Part shown: one piece after another, positions 11,872 through 23,350 of the stretch
How positions within the stretch are numbered: the first letter of the stretch is position 1
Layout: each line of letters begins with the position of its first letter
Source: Chinchilla lanigera
Lineage: Eukaryota > Chordata > Mammalia > Rodentia > Chinchillidae
Length of the DNA stretch: 64,000 bases
Reading direction: 5' to 3'
Assembly (NCBI RefSeq): GCF_000276665.1
Contig: NW_004955435.1
Span: forward strand, 4,254,772 to 4,318,771
The notes under the pieces: generated by a model
The model's input: only the letters and a program-made list of their open reading frames with translations
The model's database searches: none
What the model was told of the DNA's origin: nothing
Program-made: the position numbers and the translations under genes

Positions 11872-12345
11872 TGTGAAGATGGCAGTTGAATTGTGTCTCT
11901 GAATTTAATGTGTTTGAGCCCTAATGCTTAGTATCCTAAATTATATCCATTTTTGGAAACTGGATGTTTGCCGAAGTAAGTTGAGATCATACTTAATTAG
12001 AGTGAGCTTCTAATCCAGACTGACTGATTCCCTTGTAAAACTGGGATATTTGGAGATGCACACACACGGAGAGAGAACCCCATCTAAGAACCCCATGTGT
12101 AAATGAAAGCAGAAATAATGTTTCAGCAAGCCGAGGAATTTCAAAGATTGACAGAAAATCATCACACTAAGAGAAGGGCATAGAAGAGACTTTTCCTCAG
12201 AGCCCTCAAAAGGAATCAATTTCACCAACATCTTTATCTCAGACTTTCAACCCCCAGAAATGAGGCAATAAATTTCTGTTACTTAGGTTACTCACTTTAT
12301 AGGGCTTTGTGTGGCAGTGTTAGCACACTTAAATAGCAGCCAACC
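11872..12345 (+). mobile_element. MLT1-like MaLR LTR
   Basis: Starts near GAATTGTGTCTCTGAATTTA, has GAGCCCTAATGCTTAGTATC, CAGACTTTCAACCCCCAGAA and the polyadenylation-type end GCAATAAATTTCTGTTACTT followed by GGCAGTGTTAGCACACT. This is the ordered pattern of an MLT1-type LTR on the plus strand. Confidence 0.72.
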
Positions 12346-12639
12346 CCTCTAAGGAGTGAAGGACTGGTTCCCTAGGTCTAAAGAGCCACTGACAGAGGAC
12401 AGGCCTATTCAAGGCATTCTAGGTCAAGAGAGAATGCCCAGTTCTTTTAACTAGTAAATCCACCTCTTGGTAAACCTATTACCAGGGACTTTATTTCTCC
12501 AATGTCCTCCTGGGATCTAGAATTCTTTTGGAATTAAACATGAATATCTCAAAAAAGTACAAAAATTCCCAGGAGCTAATTTTTAGTAGAAGCCTATGTT
12601 GGTAAAGGAGCTCTCCATGTAAATATTAGAAGGAAGAAC

Positions 12640-13330
12640 ATTCTGGACAACAGAAACCAAAAATGCAAAAACTCTGAGACAGAAATAGTCCTGTTTTATT
12701 AGAGCACTTCCATATGAGACCATTTTTGAGGAGTCCCTGGACCACATTATGCAAGGCCAAGGGTAGCAGATTTCATTCTATGTCAGGAGCACCAGAGGGT
12801 TTTGATCAGAGAAGACCCCACGTGAGCTGACTTATGTCAGATCATTCCAACTGGAAGCCATGAACACTGAAGGAATGGCGGAGTCCCACTGACAGGAAGC
12901 CACTTTCATAAAAGGTGGATCGTGGTGGTGATTTATGCCAGAATAGAAGCAGTGAATGTGGTGAGTGTGGTGACAAATGCATTCTGAAAAACTGACAAGA
13001 TGCACAGTGTAGGAGCCAGGAGAAAAAGATAGGAGACAACAGCAACACTACCGTTTTGGAGTAAAAAGATAAAGAATTAAGAGGACATTCTAGAAGCGTG
13101 TTTGGACATGGTGAGTTTAGGATCCCTATTAGACATCTAAGCGGAGAAGACATGAAGATCCCCAGCTTCATGGGAAATCCCACCTAAACATATAAATCAG
13201 GTGTCATCAGTTTACAGACAGTTGATCTGGATGAAATTCTCCAGGGAGAGAAAATCGATTAAAAAGAAAAAGGAGCTCAGCCCTAGGGCATCTCTAGCTT
13301 TTAGGGATTAATGAAAGAAAGATGAATCAA
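12640..13330. repeat. Ancient interspersed repeat, family not named
   Basis: Contains GGCCAAGGGTAGCAGATTTC, GAGGGTTTTGATCAGAGAAG, AGACATCTAAGCGGAGAAGA and CTCAGCCCTAGGGCATCTCT. These are blocks of a long, widespread mammalian repeat also visible at 29280-29770 and 61325-62760. I cannot give the library name with confidence. Confidence 0.5.
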
Positions 13331-14136
13331 CAAAAAAAATTGTGAAGGAGTATCCAGTAAAGGACTGCTAACATCTAGCAAGGACTAGACCATCTTCATG
13401 GTGGAATGAAGGAAATATTTCAAGAGCAGAGTGATGACTTCCCAAGTAATGCTGGGAGGTCAAATAAGATCAAAGCTTGGGGAATGGGATCAGCATCATT
13501 TTTAATCTATGGAGGTTTCTGGCGGTCATGATGAAAGTAGCCTTTTACTCGTATTACAAGTTTGTTCAGTGTTGTTTAAAGGCACTAAAATAATGACCTA
13601 TTTTGAGCTCCTTCAATGATGTCAGAGAGCAATGTTATGACCCCATATTGCTAAGTTAGCTTGGGCTCATGTGCTTTGAGGATGCTAAATCAGACTTATG
13701 ACTCCATGAGTCTCAAAGGTCTTTTCTCTTCCCCATGGGCTCTCTCTGGACATCAAAGGTGAGGAATATTTCTGAAGTTGTCCCCTGTCCTTCACAACAA
13801 TAGAGTTAATCTTCCAAGAACAGACAGAGTAAATCTCACAAGAATAATCTCACAAGAATAAAGCTAATCTGGTTTACAAGACCCCTGGAACAACAAATTC
13901 CCTTAGTTCATTGTCCACATTCTACAGTGGACAGGATGTGTGCACACGTGTGTCCTCTTTGCCTCTGCCTACCCTTTCCAGTCGTGAGTGATGTGTCCAA
14001 CCTGGACTGTAAAATTTTTCAACAAGTCCATATTGGGATTACATAGTCGTCATGCCCTTGGGGACCACTTCTGGTAAGGCTATGTAGTTATTTTGTATGT
14101 GCTTTCAGCAATGTTCTCTGTGATATTTATTTCCTC
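13331..14136. other. Unassigned sequence
   Basis: Contains a small local duplication of CACAAGAATAA around 13840-13865. It may be LTR debris. No exon seen. Confidence 0.35.
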
Positions 14137-14151
14137 AAGATGCAGGATCCT

Positions 14152-14609
14152 CAGATTACCAGATATAAGAATGCAAGATTGATCAAACAATTAAAAGCAA
14201 TAACAAGGGCCTGGGCTATAGCTCAGCAGCATAAGCGCTTGCCTGGTAAGCCTGAGGTCATGAGTTCAATTCCTGGTACCAAAAAATAAAAAATAAAAAA
14301 TAAAACTCTCTAAAAGCAATGACAAGTAGTTAAAAAATTAGAAATGATAGAGAACTTCATTAAACAAGGTGGTAGGAATTCAACAATGGTTGTTATATTG
14401 CATATTGTTGTCTTCAAGTTAGGTATTTCAATTACCAGATATAATTTGTTGAAAATAACAATATGTAATATAACAACCACTGTTAATTCCTATCATCTTG
14501 TTTTGAAATCCTGTATCATTTTATTGTTTTTGTGTTGTTTTGTTTTTGCCTTCATTGTTGTTATGTTATTTTTTCTCTTTAAGAAAAAATTTTTTAAAAA
14601 ATTTTTAAA
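14152..14609. mobile_element. Retroposon family copy, twin-primed (inverted 5' part)
   Basis: Flanked by AAGATGCAGGATCCT (14137-14151) and AAGATGCAAGATCCT (14610-14624), 14 of 15 bases the same. The left part (14152-14447) is the family in minus orientation (CTCAGATTACCAGATATAAG, CAACAATGGTTGTTATATTG). The right part (14448-14609) is in plus orientation (AACAATATGTAATATAACAA...TGTTAATTCCTATCATCTTG) and ends in an A-rich tail. Inverted 5' and direct 3' parts between one pair of duplications is the mark of twin priming by LINE-1 machinery. The left part was later hit by an ID SINE (14208-14310). Confidence 0.8.
14208..14310 (+). mobile_element. ID SINE with TSD, inside the retroposon
   Basis: GGCCTGGGCTATAGCTCAGC with B box GAGGTCATGAGTTCAATTCC and an (A)nT tail. 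Flanked by TAAAAGCAATAACAAG (14192-14207) and TAAAAGCAATGACAAG (14311-14326). The insertion interrupts the retroposon at 14152-14609 and is therefore younger. Confidence 0.95.
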
Positions 14610-14670
14610 AAGATGCAAGATCCTATTGTGCTTCTTAGATTATTACTCCAATACAAAAAATAATTAAGGA

Positions 14671-14758
14671 GGGCCAGGGATATAACTCAGTGACACAAGT
14701 GCCTGCCTGGCAAGTGCAAGGTCCTGAGTTGGATTCCTAGTACCCAAAAAAAAAATAC
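14671..14758 (+). mobile_element. ID SINE with TSD
   Basis: GGGCCAGGGATATAACTCAG with GTCCTGAGTTGGATTCCTAG and an A-tail. Flanked by TAATTAAGGA (14661-14670) and TAATTGAGGA (14759-14768). Confidence 0.93.
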
Positions 14759-14768
14759 TAATTGAGGA

Positions 14769-15454
14769 ATAGCCTTGATTTTTTTTGCCCCAAAATGCAT
14801 TAAAGAAATAATCAATACAGGAAACATCCAAAGAGGTATATTTGCAAGTGAAAAATAATCTGACATCAAATTTAAATTTTATTCCAAATATCCAGTTTAT
14901 CTACTTCCCTGAAGGTGTCAATAATAATATTTTTCATTTGAAGTGTTAGAAATAAATTCAAACTTGCAGAAAAATAAAAATATGTGAAGACAATTTCTTG
15001 GCTCTTTTTCATAAAACTGAAGTGGGCTGTGTTTATTATTAGATATTCTGGATGTGGGAGCTAAGAAAATCCTCAAGGCACATGTTTTAGCTCAGTTTTC
15101 CTCTAAAGTTCTATGGTCAGGGTCCCCAGAGGGGGAAGATTTGTCTGGGTCTGCACCATCAGACCTGACTGCATCCCCAGAGAAAAGGCTAAGTTGAGTC
15201 ACCTGAATCAAGTTCTGTGGCTAAGAGAACAAGCGTGTGATGTTCTGGGGTACGGACCCATCTCAAACGATAAGAGTAGGTGATTTTCTCAGAGGAAAGT
15301 CAGGATGCTGTTGCAAAACAAAGACTCAAGAGGCGAAATAGGAGTTGACCCCATTTGGACATCACATCTAAAGAGGCCCTCATGGGAGGACACGTTCTTG
15401 TAAAGGGTGTATTTAGCTATCTGATGGTAAGGATGAAGAGGCTCAGTATTGCTG
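14769..15454. other. Unassigned sequence
   Basis: No recognised element or exon. Confidence 0.4.
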
Positions 15455-15655
15455 ACAATTTTATGTAATTTTTACAACCTTGTGAGGTAGCTAATACTGC
15501 TCTCATTCCACAGATAGAAAACTGAGGCACGGAGCTCTTCATTTAATTGCCGCCAACCTCATAACAAATGCAAGACAAGGCCAACAGCAGAATCCAGAGT
15601 TCAAGTTTTGAAATCGAAGTTCTATTCCTTTACCACAGGCTCACGCTGTTACCGC
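15455..15655 (+). mobile_element. MIR SINE fragment
   Basis: CCTTGTGAGGTAGCTAATAC, CATTCCACAGATAGAAAACT and GAGGCACGGAGCTCTTC follow the MIR core and 3' order, then TCCAGAGTTCAAG. Old and diverged. Confidence 0.75.
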
Positions 15656-17815
15656 TGAGAGACAGTCATTGAATGAGGGTAGCACTGAATGCTGCGCATG
15701 TTGAATGCAGATAACACAGAAAGGCATTAAACTATGTACACTGCAGACAGCCACAATTTCCTTGATATTGGCTACACGCTAAACCGTTCCCACAGCCAGG
15801 AAGCTGGTCCAAAAGAGTCTTTAAAAATTCCCTTGCACTGAAAGGAAGCCCCTTTTAAAATCCAGAGTTTGAAGAAAATAGTATTAGACTAGGGTATGTT
15901 TGCAGCACATAATTTCCCTTGCTATCCAAAGAGAGGTATTGTTGGCCGCATCAACTCAATAATAGAATCATGTATGGAAAAGATACAAAACAAGGCAACA
16001 GTTTAAAATTAAAAGAAGAGCCATGTTGTCTTTTGTCCTCTGACAGCTTTGCAGAAGCCATTTTGAGAAGCTTAAGTGCAGGTGTGCATATACCACAACC
16101 ACACTTTCCTCAAAGATGCAGACCCTCTTGCTTGGCTTTTCTGTTTAGGGCTCCGAAAACACAGTCTCCCTTGCTACACTGAACTCTCTCTCTCAGCATT
16201 AAACAATCTCCATGGAAACTAGGGCTAAAGGGAACACGAGAACTCATTAAATAATATGCTATTTAAACAAGATTTTAATTTCCCTTGTTCTCCCCTCTGT
16301 TAGATAATCAATAGCTACCAGTATTTATATTTCTTAATGATGCAACTCCTGGACAGACCCGGGAAATGATGTCTGATTAATCCACAATGTCACTTCGCAT
16401 ATAGAATAAACATCTATGCTTTAAAAGCAATGTTTTGCGGCACAGATGAAGCAGAAAAGGAATTCAAATGTTTCCGAAGCAGCTCAGCCTTTTAGCCGCA
16501 GAAAGAAAATCCCGGCCGATATTTCAGAATTTTTCTTTGTCTTGGAAAATTTCCAGCATGTGTTTCCACTCTTCCAAATGCCACCGCAGAGCCGCAGATG
16601 GCAGCATGATTTGAGCAGGTTTGAGCATCTCTGCTTTTTAATCCAAATCCAAAATTAGATGGAAGTGGCTATGAGCGTCCCAGCATCCTCCACCTCTGTC
16701 TTCTGCTTTCTTTTCCTGGTTGCTTCCCTCTCAGTGAGCTTTCAATGTTTGACCCTCTTAGTAATTTTCCCAGCACAAGAAAAGCACCAGGCTCTCACTG
16801 CTGTGAGTACCTTTCACCAGCAGCTCTATAGAAAGTGCCTAGTGAGTGTCCGATACAATAAAGCATCTCCTTTCCTGTGTCAGTTTGTATTCTCAAATCT
16901 GTACTAATTGAGATTACCAGAAGAATCCAGGGCAGCTAATTTTGCCGTTTCTAAGGAGGAGGTAGTGTTAACAGTAGCACTGGGCTTAGGGTTTAAAAAT
17001 TAAAGTATCAGACTGTTTGTACATCTTGCAAAATATTTCCCCTAGAATTAGCTAGAATATTTTCCAGTTTTCACTGTCTTTCCAGATCCATGATATGGTT
17101 TAGATTTAAATGTAAACTTTACAACTACAAGTACATGTCATATATTAAGATTCAAATGTAGTAATATAGAAAAATATCAATAACCATGGAAATATTATTT
17201 CCTACCAAAACATAAAAAGATCATGCATTATTTTAAACTGTTACCTTATTTTTAGAATCAATTTTTAAAATTATGAATTTCTACTCTGTGAAAGGCATGA
17301 AGATGAATATAAATACGTCTGTCTTCAAGTCGGTGTGTATAACGTGCCGTCTAACTGGCTGCCCCAAGCAGATCCCTACCGCACGAGCTACTCTCCTGTA
17401 AAAGGACAGCCAGTTGCTGTGATCTATTCTACGTGTGCTTTGCCCCGAGTCTCCATACATTCGTGTGCCACACCGTGCAGGTCTGGGCTTGGCTTAACAA
17501 ACTAGCTCATTCAACAAGTAGATGAGTAGCTTCTAAGTAACAACATTCTACAGGCTCCAGGGGCAGGGAGAAAGTCATCTCCCTGCTCTTGAGAAGTGCA
17601 CAATCTAGTAAACAAGGCCGTCCAAGTGAATCCAGAGCCACAGAGCAGAGCAGAATGAGCCGGAGTCTGCACAGAGTGACCTGGGAATGCTGAACAGAGG
17701 GCCTGTACCTACATTTTTGCATTCCTCTCTCTTTAGTTTCCAAACCTTCTTCTTGCTAACCTGTCTATCGCAGGCCCCTTGTATTCTAAAACACAAGGAG
17801 GAAGCACGCAGTCAG
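15656..17815. other. Unassigned, low-copy-looking sequence
   Basis: More than 2 kb without any recent SINE, LTR or microsatellite. The block 16430-16665 stands out (see findings). Short frames here show no domain or splice context that I trust. Confidence 0.45.
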
Positions 17816-18005
17816 ACAGACTTTTAAGCCTTGGCTCCACCACTGACAAGCTGTGTGTCTTTGCGCAAATTGTTCTGACATCTCTGAGTCTGAACTTTTC
17901 CCTCTGTACCGTGGAGATTTTAATAGCTCTGCATATATTTAATGTGAGCGTAAAGGGAGATACCTTCCGTAAGGTGCCTAACAAAGCATCTGGCATAATA
18001 AATGT
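17816..18005 (+). mobile_element. MIR SINE fragment
   Basis: CTTGGCTCCACCACTGACAA, TGTGTCTTTGCGCAAATTGT and the end GTGCCTAACAAAGCATCTGG match the 5' half, core and tail order of MIR. Confidence 0.75.
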
Positions 18006-19078
18006 TTTTACTTCCCCCAGGCAGCTGTGGTTTATTTCACCTTATTTGTTATATCTCATCTCCGGCCTTATTAACCAGCCTGGCTTATAATGTTAACGGC
18101 TAACACTTACTTCAGTGCTCGCAACGAGCCGAGCATCCTATGCACACAAGGTGCTCAAAATACACAGTGAATGTTTAAATCTTTTTTAATTTACTACAGT
18201 AAAAGACATTGTCTTTAATCTCCCTCAGAATATTCTCTCTCTTCAAACACATTTATCCCGCCATCCTGGCAGCTGTCCGAAAAGTTCGGGAAGTTCCCTT
18301 TCCCGTGTTCATGCGGCGCGGTCAAATACACAGCGGAGGCCGTTGTGGAGTGTTGTGGGACAGAAAGCCACGTCATCTTGTCGCTTCCTCACAGCCAGCC
18401 CCTGAGCAGACACAGCTCACACTCGGTTCCCGTTCAGACCTGCACGCTGCCTCTCTCTATGGCCCTGCTGACTGGGCTGACCGCGCCTGAGCTGCCCGGC
18501 CCCTCCACCATTCCGGGACGTCTGCGGTATGTCTGCAGTGTGCCAGGCTCGCCCCGCCTTCAGACTGTGCTCCTTATCCATCATTGCCTTCGGCTCCACT
18601 AGGAAAGAAGCGCTGCCAGGCCCAAGACCCCAAGGAAGCCGCCCCGGGGACACTAGGCTTGCTCCTCCTTGGTCTGTACTGCTTTCCGTTTCAAACTATC
18701 TCCAAGCCCAACGCCTCTCAGCTGTAACCAGGTCCAAAAGCAGCCCTGTAATGAAACCCTGTCCGGATGTTGCCGGCTGGGACAGACACGCAGAGACCAT
18801 TTCACTTTCCTGGCTGCTATTTGAGCTAGCACCTCGCACTGGAGAAGAAAACTGGTCCTTTAATTATACGACAAAGCAGAGTAAGACACATGTCATTAAG
18901 TACAAGGTGCTTTAAGAAAACAGATCCCACAGGTTTTCAAAGCACCCCAGGCCTGCTTTCTGATGACTGTTACTGACGGCCCAGCCAGAGACAGAATCTA
19001 GGCCTTGACTATCTGGATTCACTGACTGCCCATCAACAAGAATACGGGAAAACCAATAAAATGGGGGGGGGGGATAAA
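18006..19078. other. Unassigned sequence with a GC/CpG-richer patch
   Basis: A possible second MIR piece lies at 18085-18180. From about 18260 to 18660 GC and CpG are higher than in the neighbourhood (GCGGCGCGGTC, GCCCCGGGGACAC). Overlapping open frames occur in three phases on both strands, as expected for GC-rich non-coding DNA, so I do not call a gene. A G-run (11 G) lies at about 19063-19073, close to LTR copy C. Confidence 0.4.
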
Positions 19079-19083
19079 TTCAC

Positions 19084-19933
19084 TGCTGTGGTTTGGGGTT
19101 TATGTAAGGGGAACAATATAACACAGGACACATATTTTACAAGATTATTTTATAATAGTCACCCAAAGAATTATATACAAAGAGTGCAGGAAATCTGTCC
19201 ACACACTAAAGACCAAAGGATCCATCTGAGGTCCTGGATCCCACGGTACTGCCCTGCATGAGTCTAGCTGGAGGCCTAGAGCTCAGGACAATGTCTCATG
19301 CAGGCCTGTTTCATGGATCTTCGCTGGGAAGGCCCAAAGGTCAGTGGTGGAAGCTAGAAAGTCTGTGCCAGTGGGATGAAGGATCTGTGCCAGCAGGCTG
19401 AGGGATCTGCACTGGAGCCAGGAAGCGATGCTCAAAGTAAGAACCAGAGCTCCCCAGAAAGGTACCACAGCCATCCTCAGCAACAGTGAGGTCCTGAGTT
19501 CCTCCGATGATGAGAAAAGCCAAGTTCCCATCAGGAAAGCCAACGCAACAATCTTCTCCAGGAGGCTGAGCAGTGCACCATCTTCCCCTCTGGAGCTAGG
19601 AAACGATGCTCAAAATGAGGACCAGAGCTCCCCCAAAGTGAACCAAAGCTATTCTCAGCAACAACAAGGACACAAACTCTTCAGACAATGAGAACAACTG
19701 AGTTTATCAGGAAAGCCAGCATGAGAAGCTCCTCCAAGAGAACCAACAGCTCCTTACAGCTGCTAACAGCACCCAACAGCTTCCATCAGCAACCAACAGC
19801 CTCTCTTCTTCCTCTCCAGTTCTGCCTCTTGTGCTGCTGGCAGCAATCCTCAGGTGGGCTCCCACACCGAGCACCATGCTTACTGAGCTCAGCTGGGGGT
19901 TACAAGTTGACCACCAGTTGTCAATCCACCACA
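19084..19933 (-). mobile_element. LTR-like element, copy C (850 bp) with 5-bp TSD
   Basis: Plus-strand ends are TGCTGTGGTTTGGGG and CAATCCACCACA. TTCAC is duplicated at 19079-19083 and 19934-19938. It aligns by eye along its whole length with copies A and B, including the paired ~175-bp blocks (GGTACCACAGCCATCCTCAG at 19461 and GAACCAAAGCTATTCTCAGC at 19639). No retroviral frame. Confidence 0.8.
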
Positions 19934-19938
19934 TTCAC

Positions 19939-21115
19939 AGTATGGGCAAATTGTAAGGACAGCTAGTCCACCTCTTTGGAACACACAAAAGCACTCCAAT
20001 TCACAGGAGTTGAACAAAAGTTAGGCAACATGCATATGCACAGTTAGCCAGCTTTGGGCCCAGCTGAGCTTCCCAAACTGTTGGAAATCTGGTTCTGCTG
20101 AAACCTCCCTGGTGCCAGAGCTTGGAGTAAAAGTTTCACTGTCAGCATAAAGACGTGCAAGAAATAGCTTAACACTAAAAATTCTAATTTTTAGAGATCC
20201 ATTTTAACCTTTAAGTTTCACAATGATTTTTGTGAACCACTGAACAAGTTTGAGTAAGTTTACTCTGACAACCTGTCATAACCTCTTGTTGCTTACCTTC
20301 CTCATCTGCTTACTGAAGAAGTTCTATTTCCTCACAGTTTTATTCTATTCCACTTCTATTTCCTTTGCCTTTGAGGAGAAATTATGATTCTATGAACACT
20401 TGGGCTTTCCCATGATTCCTTGCAAGAAAGAAAAGCAGGACTGGCTAGACACTACGTAAGTCTACAATGCATCGCAGGATTTATGACACGGCTTTTTCTA
20501 TAGCAAAATGGCTAGCCCTACAATAGGTCCTGAGAGGTAGAGGGTAGACAGATGACAACTCAGCAACCAGTCTCTACCATTACAATTCAAACATGGAAAG
20601 ACATTTCTGACCAGCACATGTATCCATTTGGTTGATGCTTCCTGCAGAAGGATGCACCTGAAGAGGTCAGTATTATCAGAACTGTGCAGACCTAGATATC
20701 TTCACAATAGCTTGATGGGTGGACCATTGCTTATACTAACAATTTATGATTCCAATACATATGGAAATAAGGGAGAACTTCTTATCTTATCAGCTGATGT
20801 TCATCAGTTGCAGGGTGTACGTTCAGAATCTTTCCAACAGTTTCTTGGTGCTGTCTGTTCATGTCAAAATCTATCTTTGGCTAGTTTTTTAGACAAGGTT
20901 TTTAAACTGGACAAGGCTATCTATTTGAATTTCTCCTTAAAATTTACTCTTAACGTGTCTAATGAACTAAAATCATCTACCTTTGTCAGTATCAGTATCA
21001 GCGTTATGATCGCTTTAGTCTAATAATGAATTGTTAATGTATTCAATATACCTGCTGTTGATGCATATAAAACCTTAAAAATCTCCAATGCATAACAATG
21101 CATGTTCACAGTGTT
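19939..21115. other. Unassigned sequence
   Basis: No recognised repeat. The 131-residue frame at 20628-21023 (plus) has no domain I recognise, and there is no promoter or splice context supporting it. Confidence 0.4.
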
Positions 21116-21435
21116 ACGGTTGAGATCTGGAATTTTCCCTCAGAGGCCTCACGCGAGCCGGCCTCCCGTGGGGCTTTCGGAAGGGGTGGGGTGACGGGGT
21201 GCTGTGCTCCCCAGGGGACCCATCCGCTCATGAACTCAGCAGCTGAATGTGCTGTGAGGAAATAGGCTTGTCAGAGGCGGGTCCCACAGGGTCAGTGGCC
21301 GGAAGGGTGTGTCCCTCCCCGCCGTCTCCCTTTCCTCGCTGCTTCCTGAGGCTTTGATGTGAGCAGCTTTACCCCAGCTCTTCCTCCTTACAGTTTCTAC
21401 CATAAAGCCAGCTGACCAGAGACAACACTCCTGAG
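21116..21435 (-). mobile_element. Possible LTR-like fragment
   Basis: CCTGAGGCTTTGATGTGAGC and CTACCATAAAGCCAGCTGAC resemble parts of the element at 22695-23025, which has GGGGTGAGCAGCTTTCC. Weak and by eye only; the strand is uncertain. Confidence 0.3.
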
Positions 21436-22694
21436 CCACATGAGTCGCTCCTTCTCTAAGTCACAGGCGCTGGGTACTGGGTGGGGATGTTTAGTAGAGT
21501 GGAAAGTGCATGACCTGGGACCAGCCTCTCTGGCTGGACATGGAGTCCTGCCATTGCCCAAGAGTGTGGCTGAGGGAGGAGGCCATTCTGCCCGCGGACT
21601 CGGTCTCCTCGGCCCACCCTCTCTAGCACCACTCTCTCTCAGTGAGCCTTGAGAAGTTTCTCTCTCCCAGTTCCTCACCTGTCATAAATACAATCTCAGA
21701 TAAAAGTGATGGAGACCGCTACGAAGCAGACCTGAGCAGGACTTAATCAACTGGCTTTTCATGTTCACTTGTGAATCTGTCCAAGGCCTGGGCTCCTTGT
21801 CTGGAAATGGTGGACTCATAGTAAGTGAACTCTGAGTCACTGATCCCTACTAAAACCTGTAGTGGTGATGAAGCCAGAAAGCCTCAAAGGATAAGACAAG
21901 ATCATAGCCAAGGACACCTGCATCCATCTCAACTAAATAAAGACTGTAGCCTCAGGCATCTCACTCCTGGGTGGATTAACTTAATACTTTGCTTGCAGAA
22001 GTCCTTGAGCTATTCCCACCCTTCTTGAATACTCTCCTCCCTTCTTCTGATAACCAAATAACACAGGCCACCCAAGGAAGGTCTTGGTCTTAGCCCTGAG
22101 AGAATCTCAGAGTCTGTGAGAGGGCTTTGATCCTCCTGGAGCCCTGAAATCATTCCATTTGCCTCTTTTTATTTAGCCTTCACTGTACACTTGTTTGGAA
22201 GATTGCAGACTGGATCAGCCTGCAAAAACTAAGGGATATTATTAATCTGATGTAAAAGCAAGATTGCTTTCAAAGAGTTTCTATTTTGTACGACAAACAT
22301 CCTTGAAATGAGACACAAAAGTTTTTTGAACTAAGAGAGCAGATATGACAGGAAAGAAACATGAAGGAATACTTACAGACAGTCCATGTGGTTCATAGTG
22401 GCCTGTAGAACGTGCTGTGCACGGGAAATTATTGAAAGATGATAGATTTGAAGCATCAGCTCCCAGCCCAATCATGTGCTTTGTATGAATTTGCATGTGT
22501 TGGCACATGCAAGAGGAGAGAGAAAGAAAAATGAGGACTACACTTTACGGGCAGCAGAAGAGAAGCTTTTCTGTTCCTTGTACTGCCCATAACTAGACAA
22601 TGTCTAACTATCCCACTCCCAGGGGAGCTTGCACTGCAGACACCATCACCGTCATCTAGGTAAACTAGCAGAAAAATGAATATTCACTCTGTAA
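21436..22694. other. Unassigned sequence
   Basis: No recognised feature. Frames at 21397-21678 (minus) and 21440-21652 (plus) mirror each other and are not supported as genes. Confidence 0.4.
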
Positions 22695-23025
22695 CATCCT
22701 GTAGCAGCTAAGGTAGAATGTCAACTTGATTGGCTTTGGGAACTGCCCTGGAGATCGGTGTGTCTGTGAAGGTCATGGAAATGTGTACTTATGGTCTATA
22801 TCCAGTCCCTCGCCTCTTCCTCTCTGGCATTTCTCTACTCTCCACTTCTTGGCTGCCATGGGGTGAGCAGCTTTCCTTCACCACGCCCTCCCACTACGCC
22901 GCTTCTGAGTTGGAACCAGCCAGCAATGCACTAAACTCTCTAAAACCGTAAACCAAAATAAACCTCTCCCCCTTAAATTTCTTGTGTTGGGTATCTTCCC
23001 CCAGTGGCAGTAAAGTGATTCATCT
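22695..23025 (+). mobile_element. LTR-like element with poly(A) signal
   Basis: GAATGTCAACTTGATTGGCT at the start, TGAGCAGCTTTCCTTCACCA in the middle, and AAACCAAAATAAACCTCTCC near the end form the order of a common mammalian LTR-like repeat whose 3' part reads 'GAGCCAAAATAAACC'. AATAAA lies at about 22960. The class is probable; I cannot give the name. Confidence 0.55.
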
Positions 23026-23269
23026 GCTGTGTCTTTTCCATAAGCCAATAACAGCCTCTCTTCACCTGTAAGGTGAACAGGACTCAACACAACCTTACTA
23101 CATGGACACAGAATCAAGAGTTTTAGTATAAGACGACTTTTAGTATACATAAGCCAGTTAGACAAGCAGGTTCTAATAGGACCACACGCCATGGTTCCAA
23201 ATAAACATATAACATTTCTACTTCCCAAAGCTGAGATAAATTTGGGGAAAGATAGATTTTTTTTCCCTC

Positions 23270-23350
23270 TTTTAAAGGAAGGGAAGGGGAAGGAGGAAGA
23301 GAGGGAAGGGGAACAGAGAAAGGGAGAGAGACAGAGAGAGAGAGAGAAAT
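23270..23350. repeat. GA-rich low-complexity tract
   Basis: Purine-only AGGGAAGGGG/GAGAGAGACAGAGAG sequence. It produces a Ser/Leu-rich minus-strand frame (22878-23384) that is not a gene. Confidence 0.93.

Noticed and set aside
18200..18915. First exon or CpG island of a host gene
   Set aside because: GC is raised and several frames are open, but they overlap on both strands; no TATA or start context, no credible splice sites and no protein family recognised.
20628..21023. 131-residue plus-strand frame
   Set aside because: No recognisable domain or regulatory context; length is within chance for this composition.
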